Positions 16,870-26,129 of a stretch of 64,000 bases of DNA are shown here, piece by piece (the first letter of the stretch is position 1; each line of letters opens with the position of its first letter). Source of the DNA: Vondammii sp040505895 (GTDB lineage Bacteria; Pseudomonadota; Gammaproteobacteria; Chromatiales; Chromatiaceae). The stretch spans positions 124,001 through 188,000 of the forward strand of contig JBEVXU010000020.1 of NCBI GenBank assembly GCA_040505895.1, given 5' to 3'. Below the pieces are notes generated by a model. That model was not told where the DNA came from. It was given only the letters and a program-made list of their open reading frames with translations, and did not search any database. The position numbers were made by a program, and so were the translations under genes.

Positions 16870-18688
16870 TTTTACTCTGACCCTAATTAAGGTATTTCTT
16901 ACACTGCTGATCTTGTTGTCTGCGCTGTGGCAGACTGCCCGGCTAAGTAAAGAGAATGCCCTGGCAGAGCTTGAGCAGGAGGGGCGACATCAGCTGAGCC
17001 TCTATATCTCTCACCTGCAGGGCCGGCTGGAGAAGTTTGAGTCGCTCCCCGAACTGCTGGCCACCAATAAGCGTCTGGCATATCAGCTCCAGCACCCCCA
17101 AGACAGGGAGGGGGCAGAAGCGTTGAGCCGTGATCTGGAGAAGATCAACCAGATCAGTGGCGCGGCAGATACCTATCTGATGAACAGTCGTGGACTTACT
17201 GTTGCCGCCTCAAACTGGCAGTCAGAGCGCCCCTTTGTCGGCCGTAACTTCTCCTACCGACCCTACTTCAGGGAGGCGATGGAGGGGCGCCTTGGCCGCT
17301 ATTTTGCCTTGGGCTCCACCTCCCAGCGACGCGGCTACTACTTTGCCTATCCGGTGCGTCACCAGCAGCAGATTCTTGGTGTAGTTGTCGTTAAGCTCGA
17401 TATTTCCCAGATTGAGCAGGACTGGAGTCTCTCTGACGACCGTTTTCTCGTCACCGATCCCGATGGAGTGATCTTTATCACCACAGAGGGAGGCTGGCGC
17501 TTCAAATCTCTGCAGCCGCTGTCGACTCATGTGAGGGATCGGATCAGGAAGGGCCGCCGCTACGTCGATACCAAGATTGAGCCGCTTGCTCTCTCTACCG
17601 TTGAATCAATTGGAACGGCAATTCGGATTGTCGAACTTGGTCCGGAAGAGGGCGGGCGCTTCCTGATGCTGGAGCATGAGATGCCTGAGGCGGGTTGGAA
17701 AGTCCATATACTCACCTCTTACACGCCTGTCTCAGGTCAGATGAGGCGTAGTCTGTTGCTGGTCCTGAGTCTATTTACTGTGCTTCTGCTGCTGGCACTC
17801 TATCTGAATCAGCGCAGAAGACGCCTGCTGGAGCGTGCGGAGTTTGCCAGACGTGCAAAACGTGATCTGGAGTTGCGTGTACGTGAGAGAACTCAGGAGC
17901 TGATGGAATCGAATACCCGTCTGAGTTCGGAGATCGAGGAGCACAGGCAGACGGAAAAGGCGCTGCAGCAGACCCAGGATGAGCTGATTCAAGCGGCAAA
18001 AATGGCGGTAGTGGGGCAGATGGCCACGGGTATCAGCCACGAGCTGAATCAGCCGCTGGCGGCCATTCGCTCCTATGCGGATAACTCCCGCGCCCTGTTA
18101 CAGCGCGAACGCAAGGAGGAGGCCTGCTGGAATCTGCAGCAGATCTCCCAACTGACCGAGCGCATGGCGACCATCAGTTCACAGCTGAAACTGTTTGCCC
18201 GCAAGACCTCCGGGCAGCTTGTGAGTGTATCCTTGCCTGCAGCGATAGACTATTCACTGAAAATTCTCGCGCCGAGAATAAAAGAGGTGTCAGCGGAGGT
18301 GAGGCTGCAGCTGCCGCAGCAGGAGATTTTTCTCCAGGCTGACATGGTCCAGCTGGAGCAGGTTTTCGTTAATCTGATAAGCAATGCGCTGCATGCGGTG
18401 GAGGAGGGTGAGCGGCGTATAATCGAGATCAGTGGATCACAGAGAAAGCACCTTTTTCATGTGGCGATACGAGATAGTGGCTGTGGTATTGAAGAGGCTC
18501 ACCTGAAGCGACTGTTTGATCCCTTTTTTACCACTAAGTCGGAGAGCAGTGGGCTGGGACTCGGTCTCTCAATCTCTCACAGGATTGTGGAGGGAATGGG
18601 TGGTACCCTGGAGGCGAAGAATCATCCTGAGGGTGGTGCGGTGTTTATACTGGAGATGCCGTTGGCTGCAGCCCCGGAGGGGAATTGA
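16859..18688 (+). CDS. dctB: C4-dicarboxylate sensor histidine kinase DctB
   Basis: Membrane sensor kinase of 609 residues. An N-terminal transmembrane helix (about 8-27) is followed by a periplasmic double-PAS-type sensor containing FSYRPYFREAMEGR (about 131-144) and YYFAYPVR, as in DctB. A second helix lies at about 300-317, then a coiled linker. The H-box is GISHELNQPLAAIRSY (about 391-406), the N-box NLISNALHAVEEG, and the G-boxes DSGCGI and GLGLGLSIS. dctD starts 4 bp downstream. The start ATG and codons 2-10 lie inside the right inverted repeat of the RAYT element, so the native N-terminus appears to have been replaced; the family assignment is unaffected. Confidence 0.92.
   Translation: MKNNFTLTLIKVFLTLLILLSALWQTARLSKENALAELEQEGRHQLSLYISHLQGRLEKFESLPELLATNKRLAYQLQHPQDREGAEALSRDLEKINQISGAADTYLMNSRGLTVAASNWQSERPFVGRNFSYRPYFREAMEGRLGRYFALGSTSQRRGYYFAYPVRHQQQILGVVVVKLDISQIEQDWSLSDDRFLVTDPDGVIFITTEGGWRFKSLQPLSTHVRDRIRKGRRYVDTKIEPLALSTVESIGTAIRIVELGPEEGGRFLMLEHEMPEAGWKVHILTSYTPVSGQMRRSLLLVLSLFTVLLLLALYLNQRRRRLLERAEFARRAKRDLELRVRERTQELMESNTRLSSEIEEHRQTEKALQQTQDELIQAAKMAVVGQMATGISHELNQPLAAIRSYADNSRALLQRERKEEACWNLQQISQLTERMATISSQLKLFARKTSGQLVSVSLPAAIDYSLKILAPRIKEVSAEVRLQLPQQEIFLQADMVQLEQVFVNLISNALHAVEEGERRIIEISGSQRKHLFHVAIRDSGCGIEEAHLKRLFDPFFTTKSESSGLGLGLSISHRIVEGMGGTLEAKNHPEGGAVFILEMPLAAAPEGN
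16862..16887 (-). repeat. Right inverted repeat of the RAYT element
   Basis: Contains AATTTTACTCTGACCCTAAT, the reverse complement of the left repeat at 16094-16116 with about one mismatch in the core. It overlaps both the RAYT 3' end and the first codons of dctB. Confidence 0.85.
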
Positions 18689-18691
18689 TAA

Positions 18692-20047
18692 ATGAGTGGT
18701 GAAGCAAAAGTCATCTTTATCGATGATGAAAAACATATCCGTATAGCCAACCAGCAGACCCTGGATCTGGCGGGCTTTGATGTGCAGACCTTCAGTAGTG
18801 CCGAGAAGGTGCTGCCCATGCTTTCGCCGGCGTGGCGGGGTGTGCTGGTGTGTGACATCAAAATGCCTGGGATGGACGGACTCACCTTTCTGGAGAAGGT
18901 TAAGAGTGTGGATAGGGATCTGCCGGTGATCCTGGTGAGCGGTCATGGAGATATCTCTATGGCAGTAGGTGCTATACGTGACGGCGCCTACGATTTTCTG
19001 GAGAAGCCATTTGCCGCCGAGGAGCTGATTGAAACGGTGCGTCGTGCACTGGACAAACGATTGCTGACACTTGAAAACCGCCAACTGCGCCAGGAGTTGG
19101 AGGTGCAGAGCACGCCGGGACCCAGGATTATAGGCAACACGCCGGCAATACAGCGCTTGAGAGCAACTATTGCGCGTATCGCTACAGCGGGTGCCGATGT
19201 ACTGATCATGGGTGAGACCGGCACCGGCAAGGAGCTGGTTGCCCGTTCACTGCATGAACAGTCCTCGCGCCGTGGTGGCAACTTTGTTGCAATCAACTGT
19301 GGCGCCGTGCCGGAAAGCCTTATCGAGAGCGAGCTCTTCGGCCATGAAGCGGGTGCCTTTACCGGTGCACGGGAGCGGCGAGTTGGAAAGTTTGAGCATG
19401 CTAACGGCGGTACACTCTTTCTCGATGAAATCGAGAGCATGCCGATGTCTGTACAGGTGCATCTACTGCGGGTGCTGCAGGAGCGGGTGGTGGAACCTGT
19501 CGGCTCCAACCATCAGATCCCTCTGGAGCTGTGCGTGGTGGCGGCATCGAAAGTGGATCTCAAAGAGGCCGTTGCCGCCGGTGAGTTTCGTGAAGACCTC
19601 TACTATCGACTCAATGTAGTGATTATAGACATCCCCCCTTTAAGCCAGCGCCGGGAGGATATCCCTCTGCTGTTTCAGCACTTTTTGCTAGTCGCCAACG
19701 CCCGCTATCAGCAGGAGGCGGCCTCACCAAATGGTGACCAGCTGCGTACCCTGTTAACCCATGATTGGCCGGGAAATATTCGTGAGCTGCGTAATGTGGC
19801 TGAGCGCTATGTGCTGCTGGGTGAGAACTGTGGTTATGACCTGGAGCAGCTGATGCACGGAAGTGAGGGGGAGGCGGCTCTTACTCTGCCGCAACAGGTT
19901 GAGTGTTTTGAAAAGAGTGTGATCGAGCAGTCACTGAAAAGCCACAGTGGCAATATCAAGGCGACTATGGAGGCCTTGGGCGTGCCGCGTAAGACACTTT
20001 ACGACAAGATGCAAAAATTTTGTCTCGACAAAAGTAACTATAAATAG
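18692..20047 (+). CDS. dctD: C4-dicarboxylate sigma54 response regulator DctD
   Basis: NtrC-type activator of 451 residues. The receiver domain (about 1-125) has the acidic pair near 11-12 and phospho-acceptor Asp55 in VCDIKMPGMDG. The AAA+ domain (about 145-375) has Walker A GETGTGKELVARSLHEQ, the sigma54-contact loop HEAGAFTGARERR, Walker B GGTLFLDEIE and the LQERVVEPVGS block. A Fis-type HTH closes the protein (GNIKATMEALGVPRKTLYDK). It is downstream of dctB with 3 bp between them, and upstream of a TRAP operon that has a sigma54 promoter. Confidence 0.95.
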   Translation: MSGEAKVIFIDDEKHIRIANQQTLDLAGFDVQTFSSAEKVLPMLSPAWRGVLVCDIKMPGMDGLTFLEKVKSVDRDLPVILVSGHGDISMAVGAIRDGAYDFLEKPFAAEELIETVRRALDKRLLTLENRQLRQELEVQSTPGPRIIGNTPAIQRLRATIARIATAGADVLIMGETGTGKELVARSLHEQSSRRGGNFVAINCGAVPESLIESELFGHEAGAFTGARERRVGKFEHANGGTLFLDEIESMPMSVQVHLLRVLQERVVEPVGSNHQIPLELCVVAASKVDLKEAVAAGEFREDLYYRLNVVIIDIPPLSQRREDIPLLFQHFLLVANARYQQEAASPNGDQLRTLLTHDWPGNIRELRNVAERYVLLGENCGYDLEQLMHGSEGEAALTLPQQVECFEKSVIEQSLKSHSGNIKATMEALGVPRKTLYDKMQKFCLDKSNYK

Positions 20048-20167
20048 TCTGAAACAGGCAGGATCACCTCCACACCAACCGGCCTAATCGGCGGGATTCC
20101 ACACATTTTTTTCGCTCCCACTCCTTTTCTGCGCCCGTAGGGTGCGAAATAGCATATTTCCCGGGTC

Positions 20168-20183
20168 TGGCGCACTAATTGCT
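20168..20183 (+). promoter_or_regulatory. Sigma54 promoter of the TRAP operon
   Basis: TGGCGCACTAATTGCT matches the -24/-12 consensus TGGCACG-N4-TTGCW in 10 of the informative positions, with the GG/GC spacing of 10 bases intact. It lies 185 bp before the TAXI-binding-protein ATG and directly after dctD, the expected activator. An imperfect dyad at 20130-20147 (TGCGCCC-GTA-GGGTGCG) could be a DctD site, but it is closer to the promoter than usual. Confidence 0.75.
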
Positions 20184-20367
20184 CCCAATATAGTTCACTA
20201 GCCTCTGTGTCAGAGCTACTCTGATGGACAGTTTTAACTATCTCTGTTGCTTCGGGCTTGAAACAGGGTGGTGATCTGCCTCAATTGACACCCCCCCGCC
20301 GATGGGCGTAGTTTTGTTCCTGATCGGCTATGCAAATAACTACTCATAATCCGTGGAGGATATTCAT

Positions 20368-21336
20368 ATGAAAAGAAGGACTGTATTAGCGGCATCACTC
20401 TGTATGACCATGGCAATGGCCATGATCCCCGCCGGCCAGGCGTTTGCGAAGAAACGTATCGTTTTTGGCGGCGGCCCGGCGGGCGGTACCTTCCAGGTTG
20501 TGGCCAATGCCATTCAAACCTATAAGCCGGTAAAGGCGATTGATGATTTTACCGTCAAGGCGCAGTCTTCAGCCGGTTCGGTTGAGAACCTGCGCAAGGT
20601 CAACTCCGGTCGTTCCGACTTTGGTGTGGTCTATTCCGGGCACGTCTATCTGGGACGTAACGGCAAGATGAAGAATGACCCCAAGAAGTATGACAAGGTG
20701 ATGGCGGTCGGCTTCCTCTATGGCGCTCCTGCACAGCTGGTTACCCGTAAAGACTCAGGTATTAAATCGGTCAAGGATCTGGTGGGTAAGAAAGTGGGCG
20801 TGGGTAATGCCGGCTCCGGCGCCTTTGCCAACTGCGAGATGTTCTTTACCCACATGGGTGTCTGGGACAAGATCGAGCGTAACGCTATGGGCTATAATGA
20901 TGCGGCGGCAGCTTTCGGCAACAACCAACTTGATGCCTTCTGGCTCTTCACCGCTTTCCCCTCCGGTGCTGTGATTCAAGCCGCACAGACCAACGAGATT
21001 GCCATGGTCAATGTGGATGCGGATGCCAAGGCCTCCGGTTTCTATGACAAGTACCCCTACTTCGGACAGCTGAGCGTACCTGCGGGCACCTATAAGGGTG
21101 TAGATACTGAGACAGGCTCCTTCCAGGACTCCGCTCTCTGGGTTGCCAATGCCGATGTCCCTGCTGATGTGGTCTACAAACTGCTATCTACCATCTACAC
21201 CGATGAAGGTCTGGCTCATATGGTCAGCCAGAAGAAGACCTTCAAGGCGATGAGTGTGGCAAAGGGTGTTGTGGGTGTAGTGACTCCGCTCCATCCGGGT
21301 GCCGAAAAGTTCTGGAAAGAGAAGGGCCTGCTCTGA
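20368..21336 (+). CDS. TRAP transporter substrate-binding protein, TAXI family
   Basis: Periplasmic binding protein of 322 residues with signal peptide (MKRRTVLAASLCMTMAMAMI, cleavage near AFA-KK). The TAXI-family start GGGPAGGTFQVVANAI is followed by the SAGSVENLRKVNSGRSDFG block near 66-84, and KKVGVGNAGSGAFANCE, typical of TAXI solute receptors rather than DctP. The open frame starts 15 bases earlier at a GTG, but that overlaps the Shine-Dalgarno GTGGAGG, so the ATG at 20368 is taken. Regulation by DctBD suggests a C4-dicarboxylate such as malate or succinate (inference); some TAXI proteins bind glutamate or other acids. Confidence 0.92.
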   Translation: MKRRTVLAASLCMTMAMAMIPAGQAFAKKRIVFGGGPAGGTFQVVANAIQTYKPVKAIDDFTVKAQSSAGSVENLRKVNSGRSDFGVVYSGHVYLGRNGKMKNDPKKYDKVMAVGFLYGAPAQLVTRKDSGIKSVKDLVGKKVGVGNAGSGAFANCEMFFTHMGVWDKIERNAMGYNDAAAAFGNNQLDAFWLFTAFPSGAVIQAAQTNEIAMVNVDADAKASGFYDKYPYFGQLSVPAGTYKGVDTETGSFQDSALWVANADVPADVVYKLLSTIYTDEGLAHMVSQKKTFKAMSVAKGVVGVVTPLHPGAEKFWKEKGLL

Positions 21337-21432
21337 TAGTGAGCGCCTGATTGCTGGGTCATTCACCTTTCCTGGATTAGTTGCCGGGACGGGTGGATGG
21401 CTTATTTTTATAGAATAATGTGAAAAAATGTG

Positions 21433-21517
21433 AAAAGGGGTCAGTACCCTTTAATTATTATCCTACGGTTTACATTGATATGAGCAGCAGCTTGATTAAA
21501 GGGTACTGACCCCTTTT
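21433..21517. repeat. REP-type hairpin with perfect 23-bp inverted repeat
   Basis: AAAAGGGGTCAGTACCCTTT plus three more bases at 21433-21455 recurs as an exact reverse complement at 21495-21517, with a 39-bp centre. Each arm itself holds GGGT-CAGT-ACCC, a small hairpin beside a GGGG run, which is the REP design recognised by tyrosine transposases. It lies between the TAXI gene and the permease gene of one operon. Confidence 0.85.
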
Positions 21518-21599
21518 ATTGCTCTTTTAATTTCCTTTTAATTTCTAGTCTTTTAATAATAAAACCACGCTCAACCGTCCACTTTATCGGGAGTCCGGA

Positions 21600-23333
21600 A
21601 TGTATCAGAAGCTTCATAAAATAGAGAAGATCTTCTTTGACATAAGCGCGGTAGCTCTGCTGCTCTTCTACTCCTATTCATCTGTGGTTGCACCTGCGGC
21701 AACCCAGTTTCATCGTGGCATCTATGTGATTGCCACCTATATCCTGGTATTTCTGATCTACCGGTCCAAGTCGAATATCATGCGAGTGGTGGACTACCTG
21801 CTGATGGTTCTCTCGACGCTGACTATTGGCTACTGGATGTATAATTTCGAGGTGATCAACTATCGTACCGGTGCCGAAACAGACCTCGATATGGCGGTGG
21901 CAGTGGTGGGTGTGCTCATCGGCATCGAGTTGGCCCGGAGGGTGGTCGGTATCATTTTTGTGATTATCGGTGGGGTACTGCTGCTCTACGGGGTCTATGG
22001 CGACGCAATGCCGGATCTTATCTCCCATGCGGGAGATACCTTTCCCCAGCTATGCACCTCGATCTTCTACAAGAGTGATGGTGTCTTCGGAATCATGGCC
22101 AATGTACTGGCCACTTATATCCTGCTGTTTGTTTTTTTTGGCGCCTTTCTCAATAAGTGTGGTGCCCAGAAGTTCTTTGTCGACTTTCCGCTGGCGGCGG
22201 TGGGTCACAAGATAGGCGGCCCCGGTAAAGTAGCGGTTATCGCCTCCGGCCTGTTTGGCTCCATCTCCGGTAGCGCCATTGCCAATGTTGTCTCCACTGG
22301 CTCATTCACCATTCCAATGATGAAGAAGGCCGGCTTTAAGCCACATATTGCCGGTGGCATCGAGCCTGCTGCCTCCATTGGTGGCATGTTTATGCCGCCG
22401 ATCATGGGTGCCGGCGGCTTTATCATGGCCGAGCTCACCGGGGTACCTTACTCCCAGATTATGCTAGTGGCCATCTTCCCGGCGATGATGTACTTCTTTA
22501 GCGTCTATGTCATGGTTCACTACGAAGCAAAAAAATATAACCTCGTGGGTGAGAGGTCTGAGCGGAGTGCCATGGAGATTTTCAAGCGTGAGTGGTACTA
22601 CATTACGCCGTTGGTGGTGATTACTATCTTTATGCTTTACGGCTACTCTCCGGGTTACGCGGCAATTCTTGGCATCGTCTCCTGTATTGTCGTGAGTTGG
22701 GTACGCAAGGAGACGAGAATTGGTCCCAAAGAGTTTTTGGAGGCAGCACGGGATGGTGCTGAGAGCAGCCTCAAGATCGGTGCCACCGTTGGCGTTATCG
22801 GTATTATTATCGGTGTACTCACCTTTAGTGGCCTGATACTCACCTTTGCCGATATCGTTATCGAACTGGCCGATGGCTCCCTGATTCTGACGATCCTTTT
22901 TATCGCCCTCGCTTCCCTGATCCTGGGCATGGGCGTGCCGGTCACCGCCGCATATCTGATTACGGCGGTAGTGGCGGTACCTGCCCTGACCCACCTGGGT
23001 GTCAATATGATTGCCGCCCATATGATCGTCTACTGGCTCTCACAGGACTCGAATATCACGCCGCCAGTCTGTATCGCCGCCTTTGCCGGGGCCACTATTG
23101 CTAAGGCGAATATGTGGAAAACGGCTTTCTCCGCCTTCAAGTTCGCCAAGTTCCTCTATCTGGGGCCATTCCTCTTTGGCTATGTGCCGGCCTTCTCCCT
23201 CGATGGTTCCTCCATGGATATCGTCAAGGCGTTTATCCTGATCATTCTTGGTACCTGGGCTTACTCCTGGATGCTCAGTGGTATCTGGGTGGGCAGAGTG
23301 AAAAAACTGTTTGGTGGTAAGGCCGCAGCGTGA
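21600..23333 (+). CDS. TRAP transporter fused permease (4TM-12TM, DctQM-type)
   Basis: Inner-membrane protein of 577 residues with about 15 hydrophobic segments. The N-terminal part (about 1-130) corresponds to the small DctQ-like subunit, and the rest to the large DctM-like subunit, with the signature SGSAIANVVSTGSFTIPMM near 224-242 and PAASIGGMFMPPIMGAGGF near 259-277. Such fusions go with TAXI receptors. It lies 263 bp after the TAXI gene; a REP hairpin sits in that gap and may attenuate or stabilise the transcript. Slightly shorter than many family members, with the ends intact. Confidence 0.94.
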   Translation: MYQKLHKIEKIFFDISAVALLLFYSYSSVVAPAATQFHRGIYVIATYILVFLIYRSKSNIMRVVDYLLMVLSTLTIGYWMYNFEVINYRTGAETDLDMAVAVVGVLIGIELARRVVGIIFVIIGGVLLLYGVYGDAMPDLISHAGDTFPQLCTSIFYKSDGVFGIMANVLATYILLFVFFGAFLNKCGAQKFFVDFPLAAVGHKIGGPGKVAVIASGLFGSISGSAIANVVSTGSFTIPMMKKAGFKPHIAGGIEPAASIGGMFMPPIMGAGGFIMAELTGVPYSQIMLVAIFPAMMYFFSVYVMVHYEAKKYNLVGERSERSAMEIFKREWYYITPLVVITIFMLYGYSPGYAAILGIVSCIVVSWVRKETRIGPKEFLEAARDGAESSLKIGATVGVIGIIIGVLTFSGLILTFADIVIELADGSLILTILFIALASLILGMGVPVTAAYLITAVVAVPALTHLGVNMIAAHMIVYWLSQDSNITPPVCIAAFAGATIAKANMWKTAFSAFKFAKFLYLGPFLFGYVPAFSLDGSSMDIVKAFILIILGTWAYSWMLSGIWVGRVKKLFGGKAAA

Positions 23334-23355
23334 AGTAGGGGGCTGTTCAGCCTCG

Positions 23356-23651
23356 TTTCGCGCAAAGACGCAAAGGCGCAAAAAAACAGACCGATTTATC
23401 AGACAGAGCAGTATGTTCTTTTGATTGGAAATCCCCTAAGGAGACTCTGGTCAAGTCATGATTGCTTTACGCTGGCTAAAATTGCCTCAATTCGCTCCGA
23501 AGATCGCAGCAATAGAATGGTTATTACCGCTCACTTCGAAACAAATTGGAACAATTTTATCTCAGCCTAAATCTAACCAGACTTAATCAGAGGCTCCTTA
23601 ATACGTTATTGAGGATGTTTCCCTTTGCGCCTTAGCGTCTTTGCGCGAAAA
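23356..23651. repeat. Inverted-repeat pair (GCGCAAAGACGCAAAGG type) split by a MITE
   Basis: Left arm 23356-23382 contains TTTCGCGCAAAGACGCAAAG; right arm 23624-23651 contains CTTAGCGTCTTTGCGCGAAA, its near-perfect reverse complement. Such sequences are common dispersed repeats in proteobacteria. The MITE at 23440-23597 lies between the arms. Together they fill most of the 528-bp gap between the permease and maeB; nothing else was recognised there. Confidence 0.8.
23440..23597 (+). repeat. MITE-like foldback element, copy 2
   Basis: 158 bp with ends GGAGACTCTGG and TCAGAGGCTCC, flanked by CTAA and TTAA. It is nearly identical to the copies at 31115 and 37027, and to the inverted copy 1. The interior can fold because AAAATTGCCTCAATTCG pairs with CAAATTGGAACAATTTT. 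No coding capacity. Confidence 0.88.
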
Positions 23652-23861
23652 TTTTTTATCCTAAGTAAGTGCAATTCGCCGCGCTCCTTTGTTGCCTTCG
23701 GCCAGCCAGTGGCAAGGTTCAAATGAAGTTGCAGTTATGGGCATTTATTGCGAGGTTTTTTGCATTAAATATTTCTATGCAAACCATCTGTAATCTTTAT
23801 AGAATGGCCCGCCATTAAAGCCTTTCCGGCCGACATACACTTCAGTACAAGGTAAATCCCC

Positions 23862-26129
23862 ATGTCCGAGGACTTGAAAAAAAGCGCTCTCAACTACCAT
23901 CGTTATCCCCGTCCGGGAAAGCTGGAGATAAAAGCAACCAAGCCTCTGGCCAACTCCCACGATCTTGCTCTCGCCTACTCGCCGGGTGTTGCCTACGCCT
24001 GTAGTGAGATTGCAGAGGATCCCCTGAAGGCGGCTGACTATACGGCACGCAGTAATCTGGTCGCGGTGATCACTAACGGTACTGCCGTGCTGGGTCTCGG
24101 CGCCATTGGCAGCCTTGCATCAAAACCGGTAATGGAGGGCAAGGCGGTTCTATTCAAGGAGTTTGCCGATATCGATGTCTTCGATATTGAGGTTGATGAA
24201 CTTGATCCGGAAAAATTCATCGATACCGTCGCACGGTTGGAGCCGACCTTCGGCGGTATCAACCTTGAAGATATCAAATCCCCAGAGTGTTTTATTATTG
24301 AAAAGGGGCTGAAAGAGCGGATGAGTATCCCGGTCTTTCATGATGACCAGCACGGCACAGCGATTGTCGTTGCAGCGGCGATCTATAACGGCTTGCGGGT
24401 GGTCGAGAAGAAAATCGAAGAAGTAAAGCTGGTTGCCTCCGGTGCGGGTGCCGCCGCCCTCGCCTGTCTCGATCTGCTGGTCGAGCTGGGGCTGAGAAGG
24501 GAAAACATCACAGTGACCGATATTGCCGGCGTGGTGTATGAGGGGCGGATGGAAGAGATGGACCCCTACAAGGCCCGCTACGCAGTGAAGACCGATAAGC
24601 GTACTTTGCAGGAGGTGCTGCCCGGTGCCGATATTTTCCTCGGCCTGTCGGCTGCCGGGGTACTGAAACCCGACTACCTAAAGGAGATGGCGGAGCGGCC
24701 CCTGATTATGGCGCTGGCCAATCCGACGCCGGAAATCATGCCGGAGCCAGCCATGGAAGCGAGGCCCGATGCCATTATCGCCACCGGCCGTTCAGATTTC
24801 CCCAACCAGGTGAATAATGTCCTCTGCTTCCCCTTTCTTTTTCGTGGCGCCCTTGATGTAGGTGCGACGGAGATCAACGAGAGTATGAAGATGGCGGCGG
24901 TACGTGCCATTGCCGATTTGGCCATGGAAGAAGCCTCCGATATTGTGCGCTCTGCCTACGGTGGCCAAGAGTTGCAGTTTGGCCCGGACTATCTGATCCC
25001 AAAGCCCTTCGATCCGCGACTGATGGGCTACGTCGCCCCGGCTGTGGCCAAGGCGGCGATGGAGAGCGGTGTGGCACAGCGCCCATTGGCTGATATCCGA
25101 GCCTACAGTGAGGGGCTGACCAATAGGGTGTTCCGTACCGGCATGGTAATGAAGCCGGTCTTTGATCTTGCCCGGGAAAAGGCCAAACGCGTGGTGTTTG
25201 CTGAAGGTGAGGAGGAGAAGGTACTGCAGGTATTGCCGCAGATTGTGGATCAGGGTATTGCCCGCCCCATTGTTATTGGCCGGCGAACAGTGATTGAACA
25301 GCGGCTGAAGAAGTTGGGCCTGGGTGTGGAGGTCGATGAGGACTTCGACCTTGTCGATCCCCATAATCACGACAGCTATTTCAGCTATGCCGAGGCCTAC
25401 TACAAGCAGGTTGCACGTAAAGGCTACTCACCCATTGAAGCACGCTATTTTCTGCGTACCAACTCCACTGTACTGGGCGCTTTGATGGTGCGTGAAGGAC
25501 GGGCGGATGCAATGATCTGTGGTACCCGTGGGCGCTATACCCAGCATCTGCAGCATATTGAGGAGGTCATCGGTAAGGCGCCGGGGGTCAACAAGCTGGC
25601 GGCCATGAATGCCCTGGTAATGAGCAGCGGCACCCTGTTCATGGCCGATACCTATGTGCAGGACGAGCCTTCTGCAGAGGATATTGCAGAGATTGTGCAT
25701 CTCTGTTCCCGGGAAGTGCGCTGGTTTGGTGAGGAGCCCAGAGTGGGCCTGCTCTCCCAGTCAAGTTTTGGTACCCGCGACACTCCCTCTGCGAAAAAGA
25801 TGCACAGAGCCCATCAGTTGATTCGGCAGGCGCAGCCCGAGCTGGAGATTGAGGGTGAGATGAGCGCGAGCCTGGCGCTCTCGATTAAGAAACTCAGAAA
25901 GCGCTTCCCGGACAGCATGCTCAAGGGATCCGCCAATCTACTGGTGATGCCTAATCTGGACGCGGCCAACATCTCCTTTAACATGGCCAGGCACCTGGCG
26001 GATGGCATTGCTATCGGCCCGATCCTGGTAGGCACCGCCAAGTCGGTGCATATCGTCACTGCCAATACGACGGTGCGGGGCCTGCTTAATATGACCGCCT
26101 TGGCCGCAGTGCGGGCAGATTCATGTTAG
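23862..26129 (+). CDS. maeB: NADP-dependent malic enzyme (malic/phosphotransacetylase hybrid, MaeB)
   Basis: Decarboxylates malate to pyruvate with NADP. The 755 residues contain an N-terminal malic enzyme part (about 1-425; LNYHRYPRPGKLEIKATKPL at the start, FHDDQHGTAIVVAAAIYNGL near 160-179) and a C-terminal phosphotransacetylase-like domain (about 430-755), which in MaeB is regulatory (acetyl-CoA) rather than catalytic. Placed after the DctBD-regulated TRAP genes, it would turn imported malate into pyruvate and NADPH. A separate promoter is likely, given the 528-bp repeat-filled gap. Confidence 0.96.
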   Translation: MSEDLKKSALNYHRYPRPGKLEIKATKPLANSHDLALAYSPGVAYACSEIAEDPLKAADYTARSNLVAVITNGTAVLGLGAIGSLASKPVMEGKAVLFKEFADIDVFDIEVDELDPEKFIDTVARLEPTFGGINLEDIKSPECFIIEKGLKERMSIPVFHDDQHGTAIVVAAAIYNGLRVVEKKIEEVKLVASGAGAAALACLDLLVELGLRRENITVTDIAGVVYEGRMEEMDPYKARYAVKTDKRTLQEVLPGADIFLGLSAAGVLKPDYLKEMAERPLIMALANPTPEIMPEPAMEARPDAIIATGRSDFPNQVNNVLCFPFLFRGALDVGATEINESMKMAAVRAIADLAMEEASDIVRSAYGGQELQFGPDYLIPKPFDPRLMGYVAPAVAKAAMESGVAQRPLADIRAYSEGLTNRVFRTGMVMKPVFDLAREKAKRVVFAEGEEEKVLQVLPQIVDQGIARPIVIGRRTVIEQRLKKLGLGVEVDEDFDLVDPHNHDSYFSYAEAYYKQVARKGYSPIEARYFLRTNSTVLGALMVREGRADAMICGTRGRYTQHLQHIEEVIGKAPGVNKLAAMNALVMSSGTLFMADTYVQDEPSAEDIAEIVHLCSREVRWFGEEPRVGLLSQSSFGTRDTPSAKKMHRAHQLIRQAQPELEIEGEMSASLALSIKKLRKRFPDSMLKGSANLLVMPNLDAANISFNMARHLADGIAIGPILVGTAKSVHIVTANTTVRGLLNMTALAAVRADSC

